Shown: positions 49,462 through 57,996 of the stretch, in pieces | How the letters are laid out: the number at the start of each line of letters is the position of its first letter | Position numbering within the stretch: the stretch's first letter is position 1 | NCBI GenBank assembly: GCA_964569815.1 | Contig: CAZMUN010000001.1 | Location: 18,797 to 82,796 of the forward strand | Direction: 5' to 3' | DNA length: 64,000 bases | DNA from: CAZMUN01 sp964569815 | GTDB taxonomy: Archaea > Iainarchaeota > Iainarchaeia > Iainarchaeales > GCA-2688035 | The notes under the pieces: model-generated | The model's input: the letters and a program-made list of their open reading frames with translations, nothing else | What the model was told of the DNA's origin: nothing | Databases searched by the model: none | Program-made: the position numbers and the translations under genes

Positions 49462-50196
49462 TTATTCCCCAAAAAACTTTATCACAACCATAAATGCGGC
49501 CCCTAAAAGAAAGAACGCAAAAGCGGCCATTGCTTTCTTCATGCTTTCCTGCTTGTGAAGTTCCGGAATCAAGTCAGATGCAGAAATGTAGATGAAACCG
49601 CCTGCAGCAAACGGCAAGAGATACATTGCAAAACTTGTTCCTGCCAGAGCCAAAAAGCCCAGAATTCCGCCCAAAACGCTTGTCATTTGGGCCAAAAAAT
49701 TGTACAAAAGCGCCTTTTTCCTTTTCATGCCGCCATAAATCATCACTCCAAAATCTCCAAGCTCTTGTGGCAATTCATGGCTTAAAACCGCAAAGCTTGT
49801 TGCAATGCCTATTGGAATGCCTGCAATGAAGGAAGCAGCTATAACAAGGCCGTCAATGAAGTTGTGTATTGCGTCACCAAACAAAATCATATAAGAAAAA
49901 GCGTGCACGTCACAATGCCCTTCATGGCAATGGTGCCAGTGCAAAACCCTTTCGATGAAAAAAAACAAAATGAAGCCTGCAAAAACAAGGTAAAAAGCAT
50001 CCATTACAGGCATTTCTTCAACGCTTTCAGCAATAAGGTGAAAAAAGGCTCCTGCCAGCAAAGCCCCTGCAGAAAACCCAACCAAAGCAAAAAGAATTTT
50101 GTCAAGGCTTTCTCTCTTCATTCCAAGGGTTACTGCGCCTGCCAGGGCAAGCAGGCTGTTCAAAACAGTTACAGCCAAAATCCAAACCAAAACCAT
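49462..50196 (-). CDS. ZIP family metal transporter
   Basis: A 244-residue ZIP transporter with eight hydrophobic helices, a His-rich cytoplasmic loop (HWHHCHEGHCDVHA) and the metal-pathway motifs DAIHNFIDGLVIAASF and VLSHELPQELGDFGVM. ATG 50196 follows a TAATAAATA box by ~35 bases; longer in-frame readings run into the upstream gene. The frameshifted ZIP follows directly. Both lie next to the metal-cluster operon, which points to a metal homeostasis locus. Confidence 0.88.
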   Translation of the reverse strand: MVLVWILAVTVLNSLLALAGAVTLGMKRESLDKILFALVGFSAGALLAGAFFHLIAESVEEMPVMDAFYLVFAGFILFFFIERVLHWHHCHEGHCDVHAFSYMILFGDAIHNFIDGLVIAASFIAGIPIGIATSFAVLSHELPQELGDFGVMIYGGMKRKKALLYNFLAQMTSVLGGILGFLALAGTSFAMYLLPFAAGGFIYISASDLIPELHKQESMKKAMAAFAFFLLGAAFMVVIKFFGE

Positions 50197-50242
50197 GCAA
50201 AACCAGCTAATAATTACAAGCCTTTCACTATTTATTAGTTGC

Positions 50243-51370
50243 CTAACAGAACTCACAAACACGGGACTGCCTTTCCCTTTCAACCTGAATAAAGCTTTGG
50301 GCCCTTTTCACTAAAACGCCTGCCTTTCTCAAGTCCTTAAAATCCTGCAACCTTTGCTTTTCGCGCAAGCGCAAAACCCTTTCCGCGCCCTTTGGGCCAA
50401 TCCCTGGAACACGAAGCAATTCCTCCACTTTTGCGTTATTCACGTCAACCGGAAACAATCCAGGGCTGTTTTTGGCAACGGCAAACTTGACATCACCGGC
50501 ATTGCCAAAATTGCTTTCCTCGTTCAACCCAAGCTTTACCTCCTTTAACTTAAAGCCATACTTTCGCAAAAGCCAGTCCGCTTGGTACAACTGGTGTTCC
50601 CTTGCAGGCCTCTCCGCCTTAAATTTTTCCAAGCCGGTTCCCTGAACTGGCTGGAATGCAGAAAAATAGGTCCTGTGAAGCATTGTTTCCCTGTACAAAG
50701 AATCCATTTTCTTCAAGACATCCAGGTCCGTTTCTCCAGCCGCTCCAAGAATAAGCTGTGTTGTAAAGCTCTTCACAAGGCCTTTTCTTTTGGCCTCGTT
50801 TATCCACCGAAGCCTCTTCTCCAAGTCAATCCTGTAATCCTTTGTGCTTCCCAGCTCAGAAAAAAAACCTGCTCTTGGAACCTCCAAATTCAGGGAAAGC
50901 CTGTTTGCATGCCTTGCCAACTCAAACACCTGGTCTTTTGGGGTAGTAGGCAAAACCTTCAAATGCACATAGCCCTGAAACCCAAAACCCTGCCTTAAAA
51001 CCCTCGCGCTCTCAACAATCTTTTCAGTCGACTTTTCAGCATTCCCTGAAACCGCGGAACTGAGAAAAAGGCCTTGCACCATTCCCTGCCTTGCAAATGC
51101 ATTGAAGCCACGGGCAACCTCTTCCGGCTCCAACTCCACTTTCCTGTGCCTGCAGCCGCTGTTAACACAGTACTTGCAGTCATGAATGCATGCGTTTGTC
51201 TGCAGAACCTTGATAAGCTTGCACTGTTCTGCTGTAGCGGAGCAATCGTGAACAAAAGAGGCATATCCTGCCGGAATTTTTGATTTCCTCAGGCTTTTTT
51301 GCTTGACGCCGCCACAGCTGTCCCAGGAGGCAGCCATGCCCAAACGCCGCATTTTTTCCAAAACCTGCAT
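50243..51370 (-). CDS. Radical SAM protein with C-terminal helix-hairpin-helix (putative DNA modification/repair, COG4277-like)
   Basis: A 375-residue protein with the radical SAM cluster motif ACIHDCKYCVNSGCRH near residue 60 and a C-terminal helix-hairpin-helix (NNAKVEELLRVPGIGPKGAE) that usually binds DNA. This architecture is the widespread 'putative DNA modification/repair radical SAM protein'. A TTTTAAAA box ~25 bases before the ATG suggests leaderless expression. Its substrate is unknown. Confidence 0.87.
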   Translation of the reverse strand: MQVLEKMRRLGMAASWDSCGGVKQKSLRKSKIPAGYASFVHDCSATAEQCKLIKVLQTNACIHDCKYCVNSGCRHRKVELEPEEVARGFNAFARQGMVQGLFLSSAVSGNAEKSTEKIVESARVLRQGFGFQGYVHLKVLPTTPKDQVFELARHANRLSLNLEVPRAGFFSELGSTKDYRIDLEKRLRWINEAKRKGLVKSFTTQLILGAAGETDLDVLKKMDSLYRETMLHRTYFSAFQPVQGTGLEKFKAERPAREHQLYQADWLLRKYGFKLKEVKLGLNEESNFGNAGDVKFAVAKNSPGLFPVDVNNAKVEELLRVPGIGPKGAERVLRLREKQRLQDFKDLRKAGVLVKRAQSFIQVERERQSRVCEFC

Positions 51371-51390
51371 GCAAAAAATTAGCGCTTTTT

Positions 51391-51416
51391 AAAATAACCC
51401 CCTTTTGATGGAGGGG
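51391..51416 (-). terminator. Terminator-like hairpin after the acyl-CoA synthetase gene
   Basis: Minus strand: CCCCT (51416-51412) and AGGGG (51403-51399) enclose an eight-base loop and are followed by G then TTATTTT. It lies 12 bases past the synthetase stop. Confidence 0.5.
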
Positions 51417-51427
51417 ATTTCCGCTGA

Positions 51428-53536
51428 TTACTCTTTCAAAACAACCCTTGCATCCACTGCGTAAAGCTTTCCGCCTGAAACAATCAACGGGTTTATGTCA
51501 ACTTCCTTAACTTGTGGAAAGTCTACACAGAAATGGGAAAAACGCACCAAAACCTTTTCAAGCTCTGCCTTTTTCAGCTTAATGCGCGCCCTTTTCCCAG
51601 AAAAAAGCTTGGAAATTTTGGTTTTTTCAATCATCCTTTTTGCAACCTTCCTGTTTACTGGCGGAAGCCCAATGCTTTTGTCCTGAAAGACCTCTGTTGT
51701 TATGCCGCCTGCTCCAAACAGCATAACCGGCCCAAAAATGGGGTCAAGCTTTTTTCCAAGAATTAGTTCAGCTTTTCCCATTGGAACCATTTTTTGCACG
51801 GAAACGCCTAAAACTTTGGCTTTTGGAAAGGTCTTTTTTGCCTTCCTTGCAATGGCCCCAAATTTCTCCTTCACCTCTTTTTCTGACGCAATCCCTAAAG
51901 CAACCCCGCCTGCATCTGTCTTATGCGTTATGTCATCAGAAACCACTTTCAGCACAACAGGAAAGCCAACCCTTTTGGCCTTTTCCGCGGCCTCTTTCGG
52001 GTTTCCAGCAAACAGGGTTTCATTAACCGGAATGCCGTATTCTGCCAACACAGCCTTTGAATTGCACTCTGTTAAAACGCTTCTTCCCTTTTCCAAGTAC
52101 TCTGCAAAGATTTCCCTGATTTTTTCCCTATCTGGCTCTACATCAAGCGCCGATTCCTTTTCCGCTTCCCTTAAAAACTTCATTCTCTCGCGGTAGGAAT
52201 CCATATAGGCAAAGGCCCTGACTGCCACCTCCGGGCTGCGGTAGCCAGGCAAGCCGTTTTCCCTCAAATACTTCCGCCCTGATTCAACAAAGCTTCCTCC
52301 AAGCCAGCAGGCCAAAACCGGCTTTTTGGAATCCCTGGCCGTGGAAACAACTGCTTTTGCCACATCCAATGGCTTGGAGATTGCCTGCGGGCTTAAAATT
52401 ACGACAATGCCGTCCACGCCTTTCTCCCTGAGCAAAACCTTCAAGGCCTTTTCATAAAGGCCTGGGCCTGCGTCCCCAAGCAAATCAACCGGATTGGACC
52501 TGCTCCAATGCGAAGGCATTTCCCTCTCCAATGCCTTCATGGCCTTTGAGCTGAGCCTTGCAAGCCTTAGCTTGTTCTTTACAGTGGCATCTGTTGCCAT
52601 TACTCCAGGGCCGCCTGCATTGGTCAAAATTGCAAGCCTGTTTCCTTTTGGCAGGGATTCCTTTGCAAGGGCCTCTGACGCACCCAACAAGTCCTGAATG
52701 TCCTCAATTCTTACAATGCCTGCTCTTGCAAACGCGGCTTCAAACACTTCATCATTGCCAGCCATGCTTCCAGTATGAGTTACTGCTGCTTCAGCGCTTT
52801 CCTTGTAACGTCCTGATTTTACAACAATCAAAGGCCTTTTTCTTGAAAATCTTTTTGTAGCCTTCAAAAACTTTTTCGAATCCTTTATGCTTTCCAAGTA
52901 AACCGCAAGCGCTTCGATTTCCCCATCCCTTTCCAAAAACTCTATCAAATCAGAGCAGTTGACATCAAGCATTGCCCCAATTGAAATAAAGTACTTGAAG
53001 CCAACCTTTTTCTTGTCAGCCCAATCCAAAATGCCTGAACACAATGCACCAGACTGGCTTATCAAAGCAAGCTTTCCAGGCAAGGCATTCCTGATGGCAA
53101 AGCTTGCATTAACCTTTTTGTCTGTCCTAATGTAACCCAAACAGTTGGGGCCCAAAAGCCTTATTCCAGAGCCCCTCAAAATTTTTAGGATTTCTTTCTC
53201 AAGCCTTTCCCCTTCCCTGCCGATTTCGCCAAAACCAGAGCTTACTACAATCAAGGAACCAACGTTTGCTTCCACGCACTGCTTCACTATTTTGGGAACG
53301 GTAAAAGAAGGAGTTGCAATAACCGCCAAATCAACCCTTTCAGGCACATCCAAAACGCTTTTGTATGCCGGAATCCCAAAAACGCTTTTCCTCTTCGGGT
53401 TCACCGGGTACACAACGCCCCTATAGCCTGACCCCACAAGGTTATCCATCAAAGAATAGCCAACAGAGCCAGGCCTGTTGCTTGCCCCAATAACCGCAAT
53501 GGATTCAGGGCCAAAAAGCTTCTCCAAGCTGCCCAT
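51428..53536 (-). CDS. ADP-forming acetyl/acyl-CoA synthetase, fused alpha and beta subunits
   Basis: A 702-residue protein. The alpha part has a CoA-binding Rossmann domain (IAVIGASNRPGSVGYSLMDN) and ligase domains with the phosphohistidine site AAVTHTGSMAGN near residue 255. The beta part from ~490 is an ATP-grasp domain (GFPVVLKVVSDDITHKTDAG, EVDINPLIVSGG). The enzyme converts acyl-CoA, ADP and phosphate into acid, CoA and ATP, a main ATP source in fermenting archaea. It implies acetogenic fermentation. Confidence 0.93.
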   Translation of the reverse strand: MGSLEKLFGPESIAVIGASNRPGSVGYSLMDNLVGSGYRGVVYPVNPKRKSVFGIPAYKSVLDVPERVDLAVIATPSFTVPKIVKQCVEANVGSLIVVSSGFGEIGREGERLEKEILKILRGSGIRLLGPNCLGYIRTDKKVNASFAIRNALPGKLALISQSGALCSGILDWADKKKVGFKYFISIGAMLDVNCSDLIEFLERDGEIEALAVYLESIKDSKKFLKATKRFSRKRPLIVVKSGRYKESAEAAVTHTGSMAGNDEVFEAAFARAGIVRIEDIQDLLGASEALAKESLPKGNRLAILTNAGGPGVMATDATVKNKLRLARLSSKAMKALEREMPSHWSRSNPVDLLGDAGPGLYEKALKVLLREKGVDGIVVILSPQAISKPLDVAKAVVSTARDSKKPVLACWLGGSFVESGRKYLRENGLPGYRSPEVAVRAFAYMDSYRERMKFLREAEKESALDVEPDREKIREIFAEYLEKGRSVLTECNSKAVLAEYGIPVNETLFAGNPKEAAEKAKRVGFPVVLKVVSDDITHKTDAGGVALGIASEKEVKEKFGAIARKAKKTFPKAKVLGVSVQKMVPMGKAELILGKKLDPIFGPVMLFGAGGITTEVFQDKSIGLPPVNRKVAKRMIEKTKISKLFSGKRARIKLKKAELEKVLVRFSHFCVDFPQVKEVDINPLIVSGGKLYAVDARVVLKE

Positions 53537-53601
53537 ACAAAAACTAACAACAAGGATGTATAAAAGGCTGCCTTGGCGCCAAAAAAAAAGCCGCTTGGAA
53601 T

Positions 53602-54657
53602 TTATGCCTTGGCAGTGTAAACAAGCTGCGTTGGGTAAGCAAAGTCTATTTTGTTCTTGTCAAAGGCTTCTTTTATTGCCATGTTTATCTCAGGCTTTAC
53701 CCCAAACCATTTTTCGCTATCAGCATAATAGATTACCAATATGTTTAATGAAAAGTCCTTGAATTCCCAAAAGTAAACAATCGGGTCGTCTTCACAGTCA
53801 GGGTGCTTGTTTATACTGTCTTTTACAAGCTCAATAGCTTTCTTCATCTTTTTTGCACTGGTTTCATATGTAAGCCCCAAATTCAAAACGATTTTTCTGG
53901 ATGGAGCCGAAGAAATGTTTTCAATTACGCTACTTGAAATCTGGCTGTTTGGAACAATAACCTTTCTCTTGTCAAGATTTCTTATGGTCGTGTGCCTCAA
54001 GCTCACCTTTTCCACTGAACCAACAATGTCCTTAATCTTTACCCAGTCGCCGACAATAAACGGCTTGCTGATAAAAATGTTGAGGCCGCCAAACATTTCG
54101 GCAATGGTTTCCCTTGCAGCAAACGCAACCGCCAGGCCTCCAATTCCAAACCCTGCCAAAACCGCTGTAATGTCATAGCCAAAGCTGCTTACAATCAAAA
54201 GCAATGCAAAGACCACAATCAGCCATTTCACTGTCTTGCTTACAATCGGAATAAGCTGGTCATCCAGCCTTGAATCAGTGTTTGAAACCATTGGCTCAAG
54301 ATACAGCTTTATGAGCCCATCAACCACGTTCACCAAAAGCCAGGTAACGCCAATGGTCAAAAGAATGTTGTAAATGTCTTCAACGACTGAAACAGATTCA
54401 GCCGGAATGGTCAAAACCCTTGTGCCAACGCTTACCCCAACAAGGATTAAGAAAAAAACAATCGGCTTCTGCAAAGAACCAATCAAAAGGTCGTCAACTT
54501 TGCTCTTGCTTTTTTCAACACGGCTTTCAGCATACTTTCTTACAGCATAGTAAACAACCTTTCCCAAAACAACGGATGCAACCAATGCCACAAAAAACAG
54601 GCTTACCTGGTAAAGGCTGTTTCCAAAATAATTCGGGTCAAAAAACCATTCAAGCAT
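53602..54657 (-). CDS. MscS-family mechanosensitive channel
   Basis: A protein of ~351 residues with four N-terminal membrane helices. The pore-lining TM3 lies in ITAVLAGFGIGGLAVAFAAR, then the MscS beta domain GGLNIFISKPFIVGDWVKIK and SVEKVSLRHTTIRNLDKRKV. It relieves hypo-osmotic stress. A TTTAAAAA box at 54681-54690 rules out ATG 54681 and fits leaderless starts at 54657 or 54666. Confidence 0.92.
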   Translation of the reverse strand: MLEWFFDPNYFGNSLYQVSLFFVALVASVVLGKVVYYAVRKYAESRVEKSKSKVDDLLIGSLQKPIVFFLILVGVSVGTRVLTIPAESVSVVEDIYNILLTIGVTWLLVNVVDGLIKLYLEPMVSNTDSRLDDQLIPIVSKTVKWLIVVFALLLIVSSFGYDITAVLAGFGIGGLAVAFAARETIAEMFGGLNIFISKPFIVGDWVKIKDIVGSVEKVSLRHTTIRNLDKRKVIVPNSQISSSVIENISSAPSRKIVLNLGLTYETSAKKMKKAIELVKDSINKHPDCEDDPIVYFWEFKDFSLNILVIYYADSEKWFGVKPEINMAIKEAFDKNKIDFAYPTQLVYTAKA

Positions 54658-54743
54658 ACTAGCCATAAAACGCAAAAACATTTTTAAAGCCCTTTTTTCC
54701 CGCCATCAAAAGCCTTAAAAATCCGGAAAACCTTTATGCTTGC

Positions 54744-55394
54744 ATGCGCATAGTTGCCTTTGCACCACACCCTGACGATGCCGCAATAGGCTGCGGTGGC
54801 ACTCTTTTAAAACTGGCCAAAAAAAACCAGATAACCATTGTGTACATGACTTCAGGGGAAGGGGGCAGCATTTCAATGCCTGAAAAAAAGCTTGCAAAAG
54901 CCCGCGAACAAGAGGCAAAAGCTGCCGCAAAGCTTTTGGGCGTGAAAAAAACCGTTTTTTTAAGAAACCCTGACGGTTTCCTTGAATTTGACAAAAAAAA
55001 CAGGCAAAAAGTTGTCTCAATAATAAGAAAAGAAAAGCCCGAACTTGTTTTCACTCCCTTTGAAAAAGACCTACACCGCGACCACAGGACAACAACCGAA
55101 ATCGTTTTGGACTCGGTTTGGAAAGCCTCAGGGCCCTGGCTTAAAAACGCGGGCCCAAAGCCATGGGACGTGAAAACCGTTCTATGCTATGAAACCTGGA
55201 CCCCTATACAAAAACCGGAACACTTTGAAAACATCTCCAAAGAAACCGCAAAAAAAACCAGGGCCATAAAATGCTTCAAGTCCCAAACAAAAAAAATTCC
55301 CTACCACAGTGCAATGAAAGGCCTCAACAGATACCGTGGAATAATGTCTGGTTTGGGCCAATACTGTGAAGCCTTTGAAATAAGGGAAGGCTAA
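54744..55394 (+). CDS. PIG-L/LmbE family N-deacetylase
   Basis: A 216-residue zinc-dependent deacetylase with FAPHPDDAAIGCGGTLLKLA at the N-terminus (metal-binding HPDD) and the conserved FTPFEKDLHRDHRTT histidine motif near residue 115. Family members de-N-acetylate GlcNAc-linked lipids or sugars. It is divergent from the MscS gene. The substrate is not predictable here. Confidence 0.9.
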   Translation: MRIVAFAPHPDDAAIGCGGTLLKLAKKNQITIVYMTSGEGGSISMPEKKLAKAREQEAKAAAKLLGVKKTVFLRNPDGFLEFDKKNRQKVVSIIRKEKPELVFTPFEKDLHRDHRTTTEIVLDSVWKASGPWLKNAGPKPWDVKTVLCYETWTPIQKPEHFENISKETAKKTRAIKCFKSQTKKIPYHSAMKGLNRYRGIMSGLGQYCEAFEIREG

Positions 55395-55444
55395 AGCCTT
55401 TTTTTTCCAATAATAATAAAACCCCTTTCAGTCCCACTCTTAAC

Positions 55445-55528
55445 ATGAACCCATTAATTGGCCCGCTTGCAGCATTGCTTTCTGCAGGCTGCATTCAAGG
55501 CCCAAACCCCAACAATTTGGAGGCCTGA
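55445..55528 (+). CDS. 27-codon lipobox leader in frame with the PEBP gene
   Basis: ATG 55445 opens MNPLIGPLAALLSAGCIQGP, a short lipoprotein-type signal (LSAGC lipobox), and stops at TGA 55526. It is in the same frame as the PEBP gene at 55532 with only one sense codon between. An ATAATAATAA box ~25 bases upstream suggests leaderless translation. It may be the remnant or first part of a lipoprotein PEBP, or a leader peptide. Confidence 0.4.
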   Translation: MNPLIGPLAALLSAGCIQGPNPNNLEA

Positions 55529-55531
55529 AAC

Positions 55532-55966
55532 ATGAAACTTGAAAGCAATGGTTTTGAAAAAGGCCAGCCGATTCCCTCACAGTTTACGTGCGACGGACAA
55601 AATCTGAACCCTGAACTTCACTGGTCTCAGCAGCCGGAAGAAACCAAAAGCTTTGCTCTATCCCTACGAGACCCTGACGCCCCCTCAGGAGACTTCGTGC
55701 ACTGGCTTATCTGCAACATTCCTGCACAAACAACAAGCATTGAACAAGATTCTGTTCCGGAAAACAGTTTGCAGGTGGAAAACGATTTCGGAAAAAAAGC
55801 CTACGGTGGCCCCTGCCCGCCAAGCGGAAGACACCGGTATTTCTTCCAAGCATATGCCTTGGACGCCGAAACCATTAGCCCAAATAGCAAGAAAGAATTC
55901 TTCCAAATGGTTGAAGAACACAAAATTGCGGAAACAGAGCTAATGGGAACATACAAAAGAAAATAG
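55532..55966 (+). CDS. YbhB/YbcL-type phosphatidylethanolamine-binding-like protein (PEBP)
   Basis: A 144-residue PEBP/Raf-kinase-inhibitor-like protein: KGQPIPSQFTCDGQNLNPEL, SLRDPDAPSGDFVHWLICNI (the DPDAP and HW ligand pocket) and GPCPPSGRHRYFFQAYALD. GGAGG lies eight to nine bases before ATG 55532, supporting this start. The family has a small anion-binding pocket, its role in archaea unknown. See the in-frame lipobox leader upstream. Confidence 0.92.
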   Translation: MKLESNGFEKGQPIPSQFTCDGQNLNPELHWSQQPEETKSFALSLRDPDAPSGDFVHWLICNIPAQTTSIEQDSVPENSLQVENDFGKKAYGGPCPPSGRHRYFFQAYALDAETISPNSKKEFFQMVEEHKIAETELMGTYKRK

Positions 55967-55968
55967 CT

Positions 55969-56646
55969 TCAGATGCCCTCTTCTTCGATGATGCCAACCA
56001 TTGCCCCGGCGCATTCGGTATCGGGGGAAATAAGCTGAAAGCTCACGTTTGCCATTACCGCAAATCCAAGAACGCCAGGGTTTTCATCAAAGGGCATTGA
56101 CTCCTGTTCATCTGCAAGAATTGCATCCAAATCAACCGGGCAGACAGCGCAGCTGTCTGCAAACTTCTTATAGCTCTCCTCAGTGATTTCCTCTTCTGAA
56201 CCGTAACACATTTCCACCACGCATTTCCCGTTTTGCATGCCTTTTGACTCAAAGGTTGTTCCAGAACCATAAGCTGTTGTAAAACTAACCTTTGCTTTTC
56301 CACATTCATTCAAAAGCTCTTCTCCCAAGCATGACAAGCCTTCATCGGCAACCATTTCTTGCATGCCTGAAGAGCTTATATCCCCCTCGCCACAATCTTT
56401 TAGGCCAAAAGAGCCTTGGTCTCCATAGCCGAAATCCTGCCCGTCTCCTTGCTCGCCAGAGCCATCACTGCCTTGGCTTCCGCTACAGCTATCCATGTCT
56501 TCAACCCATGTTCCATCAGGGCACTGGTATTTCCAAACAGGCTGGTTCCCTGACGCAGAACCTGTTTCCCCTGAAGCAATCTGCGTGCAACCGCTTAGCA
56601 AAACAACTGCCAAAACCATAAAAAAAGCAAAACCCTCAAAACGCAT
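55969..56646 (-). CDS. Cysteine-rich lipoprotein
   Basis: A 225-residue protein with a lipobox signal (FFMVLAVVLLSGCTQ), a Gly/Ser/Asp-rich linker (~residues 52-85) and a C-terminal domain with about ten cysteines (AGLSC-like, NECGKA, KCVVEMCYGSE, SCAVCPVDL). It is likely attached to the outer face of the membrane. No family recognised. It converges on the PEBP gene with two bases between. Confidence 0.78.
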   Translation of the reverse strand: MRFEGFAFFMVLAVVLLSGCTQIASGETGSASGNQPVWKYQCPDGTWVEDMDSCSGSQGSDGSGEQGDGQDFGYGDQGSFGLKDCGEGDISSSGMQEMVADEGLSCLGEELLNECGKAKVSFTTAYGSGTTFESKGMQNGKCVVEMCYGSEEEITEESYKKFADSCAVCPVDLDAILADEQESMPFDENPGVLGFAVMANVSFQLISPDTECAGAMVGIIEEEGI

Positions 56647-56686
56647 TCAAAAACCAAACCCCGCTAAGTGCAAACTATTATTTAAA

Positions 56687-56887
56687 TCCCGCCTCCCGGA
56701 TCTGCACCGGGGACCTCTCGGTTGCCGCAAACCCGGCAGGGGTTGTGCCATCTTCGTGCCCTGCGGGCACTCGATGCCACTTTTCCACTTGTATTGGGTT
56801 TCCTTGCCGTTCTTTTGGCACGCCGGCTTTTGGGGCCGGTTTCCATTCATCTACAGCCGAGCGCTCTAACTGCTGAGCTAAGGCGGG
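56687..56887 (-). tRNA. tRNA-Tyr (GTA) with a 128-base intron
   Basis: Minus strand: acceptor CCCGCCT (from 56887) pairs with AGGCGGG (ending 56688), discriminator A. The anticodon stem CTCGG/CCGAG flanks loop CTGTAGA with anticodon GTA. The intron lies between positions 37 and 38, 56850-56723. It folds into three hairpins (CCGGC/GCCGG, the shared element GTGCCC/GGGCAC, TGCCG/CGGCA). Exon lengths are 37 and 36. The T loop reads TGCAGAT where TTCNANN is usual. Confidence 0.9.
56745..56780 (-). repeat. tRNA-associated hairpin element, copy B, inside the tRNA-Tyr intron
   Basis: A 36-base version of the element: outer arms GTGCCAT/ATGCCAC, CTTC bulge, inner stem GTGCCC-TGC-GGGCAC. The inner stem differs in sequence from copies A and C but keeps perfect pairing, so structure is conserved while sequence changes. 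Confidence 0.75.
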
Positions 56888-56912
56888 ATTCGGCAAATTC
56901 CGAATTTGAATT

Positions 56913-56952
56913 GTGCCATCTTCGCTGTTGCAGGGCAACAACTCGATGCCAC
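56913..56952 (-). repeat. tRNA-associated hairpin element, copy C, upstream of tRNA-Tyr
   Basis: A 40-base element with GTGCCAT/ATGCCAC arms and inner GTTGC-AGG-GCAAC hairpin, 25 bases upstream of the tRNA-Tyr 5' end, in the same orientation as copies A and B relative to their tRNAs. A 15-base palindrome (56894-56908, CAAATTC/GAATTTG) fills the space between it and the tRNA. Confidence 0.75.
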
Positions 56953-56989
56953 GCCCTTGCCTAAAACTAATTTTACCCGAGAACCAATA

Positions 56990-57886
56990 TTAACCTTTTG
57001 TTTTGCCAAAAAAGGCTTTCTCAAACAAAACAGGCCAAAGCCACGAAATCCAAAACCCTGCCAGAATGTACAAAAAAAACCTCTGAAGGGCATTCAAGCC
57101 AAGACCCAACCCAAAGTAGTTTTCTCCAACAAAAACAAAGGCAAAAAGCAGGCCAAAGCCAACCGAGTACTTGACTGCCAGCAGCCTTTTCGACAAAATG
57201 CTTTGGTTCAAGCCCATTTCCTTGAAAAGGAAAAACCCGGCATAAAACCCCAAAAACAATCCAGCCAAAGGCAGGTAGCTTGCAAACATTATTGCAACAA
57301 TTCCTGCAAACACCAATGCAACCAAAGCCATTTCGTCTTCCAGCTTGCTTGGCTTAAAGTTTTTGTGAAAAAGCCTGTCCCTAAACCAAAGGTTTGCTTG
57401 CCCCAAAACCAGGCCCAATGCCAGCCCGGCCAAAACATCTGTTGGAAAATGCACTCCCAAATAAATCCTGCTGTATCCCACAACCAAAACCGCGGCAGCA
57501 AGCAAAACCTTCCAATTCTTTTCAACCTTTTTCCAAAAGTAGGCCAAAGCCGAGGCCACTATTGCTGAATGCCCACTTGGAAAGCCGTGCAAAGCATAGT
57601 CATCTGCACTCAAAACATTGAACCTGTGGGGAGAAGGCCTTGGCCTTGCAAACAAGAACTTGAAAAAGCCTGCAACAGCGGAAGCAAAAACAACCAAGTT
57701 CATTACAAAAAAGCCCCTGTTTTCCTGGCCCCTCCAGTAAAACGCGGCAGCAACACAAACCCAAAAAGCAGGATGCCCAAAAAAAGTCAAAGCCTGCATA
57801 ACCAAAGTAAGCAAAGGGCTTGCGCCAGCCTGAACCAACTCAAGCAAAGCGTAATCCCAGACTTCCAAACCAAAAAAAGGGTTCAT
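56990..57886 (-). CDS. PAP2-family membrane phosphatase
   Basis: A 298-residue protein with an N-terminal PAP2 domain: KFLFARPRPSPHRFN (motif 1), HGFPSGHSAIVASALAYF (motif 2) and RIYLGVHFPTDVLAG (motif 3). It holds about eight membrane helices, two or three of them after the catalytic domain. PAP2 enzymes dephosphorylate lipid phosphates such as polyprenyl diphosphates. A TTTAAATA box precedes ATG 57886 by ~25 bases. Confidence 0.9.
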   Translation of the reverse strand: MNPFFGLEVWDYALLELVQAGASPLLTLVMQALTFFGHPAFWVCVAAAFYWRGQENRGFFVMNLVVFASAVAGFFKFLFARPRPSPHRFNVLSADDYALHGFPSGHSAIVASALAYFWKKVEKNWKVLLAAAVLVVGYSRIYLGVHFPTDVLAGLALGLVLGQANLWFRDRLFHKNFKPSKLEDEMALVALVFAGIVAIMFASYLPLAGLFLGFYAGFFLFKEMGLNQSILSKRLLAVKYSVGFGLLFAFVFVGENYFGLGLGLNALQRFFLYILAGFWISWLWPVLFEKAFFGKTKG

Positions 57887-57996
57887 TCAAAAAAATAGCG
57901 TTTTTTCTTATTTAAACCTTTCAGGCCTCTTCAACTGGCTCAAAAACCTATTTATACCAGAAAAGACTTTATTTTCTTGTAAGGGGAATCAAGGCC

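Noticed and set aside
56647..56850. Open frame through the tRNA-Tyr intron and 3' exon
   Set aside because: It is an accidental frame over a structured RNA gene. The sequence pairs as tRNA arms and hairpins, and I see no homing-endonuclease motif.
38497..56952. The hairpin elements as part of a CRISPR array
   Set aside because: Only three copies exist, 36-40 bases long, not regularly spaced and 18 kb apart; no cas genes are present.
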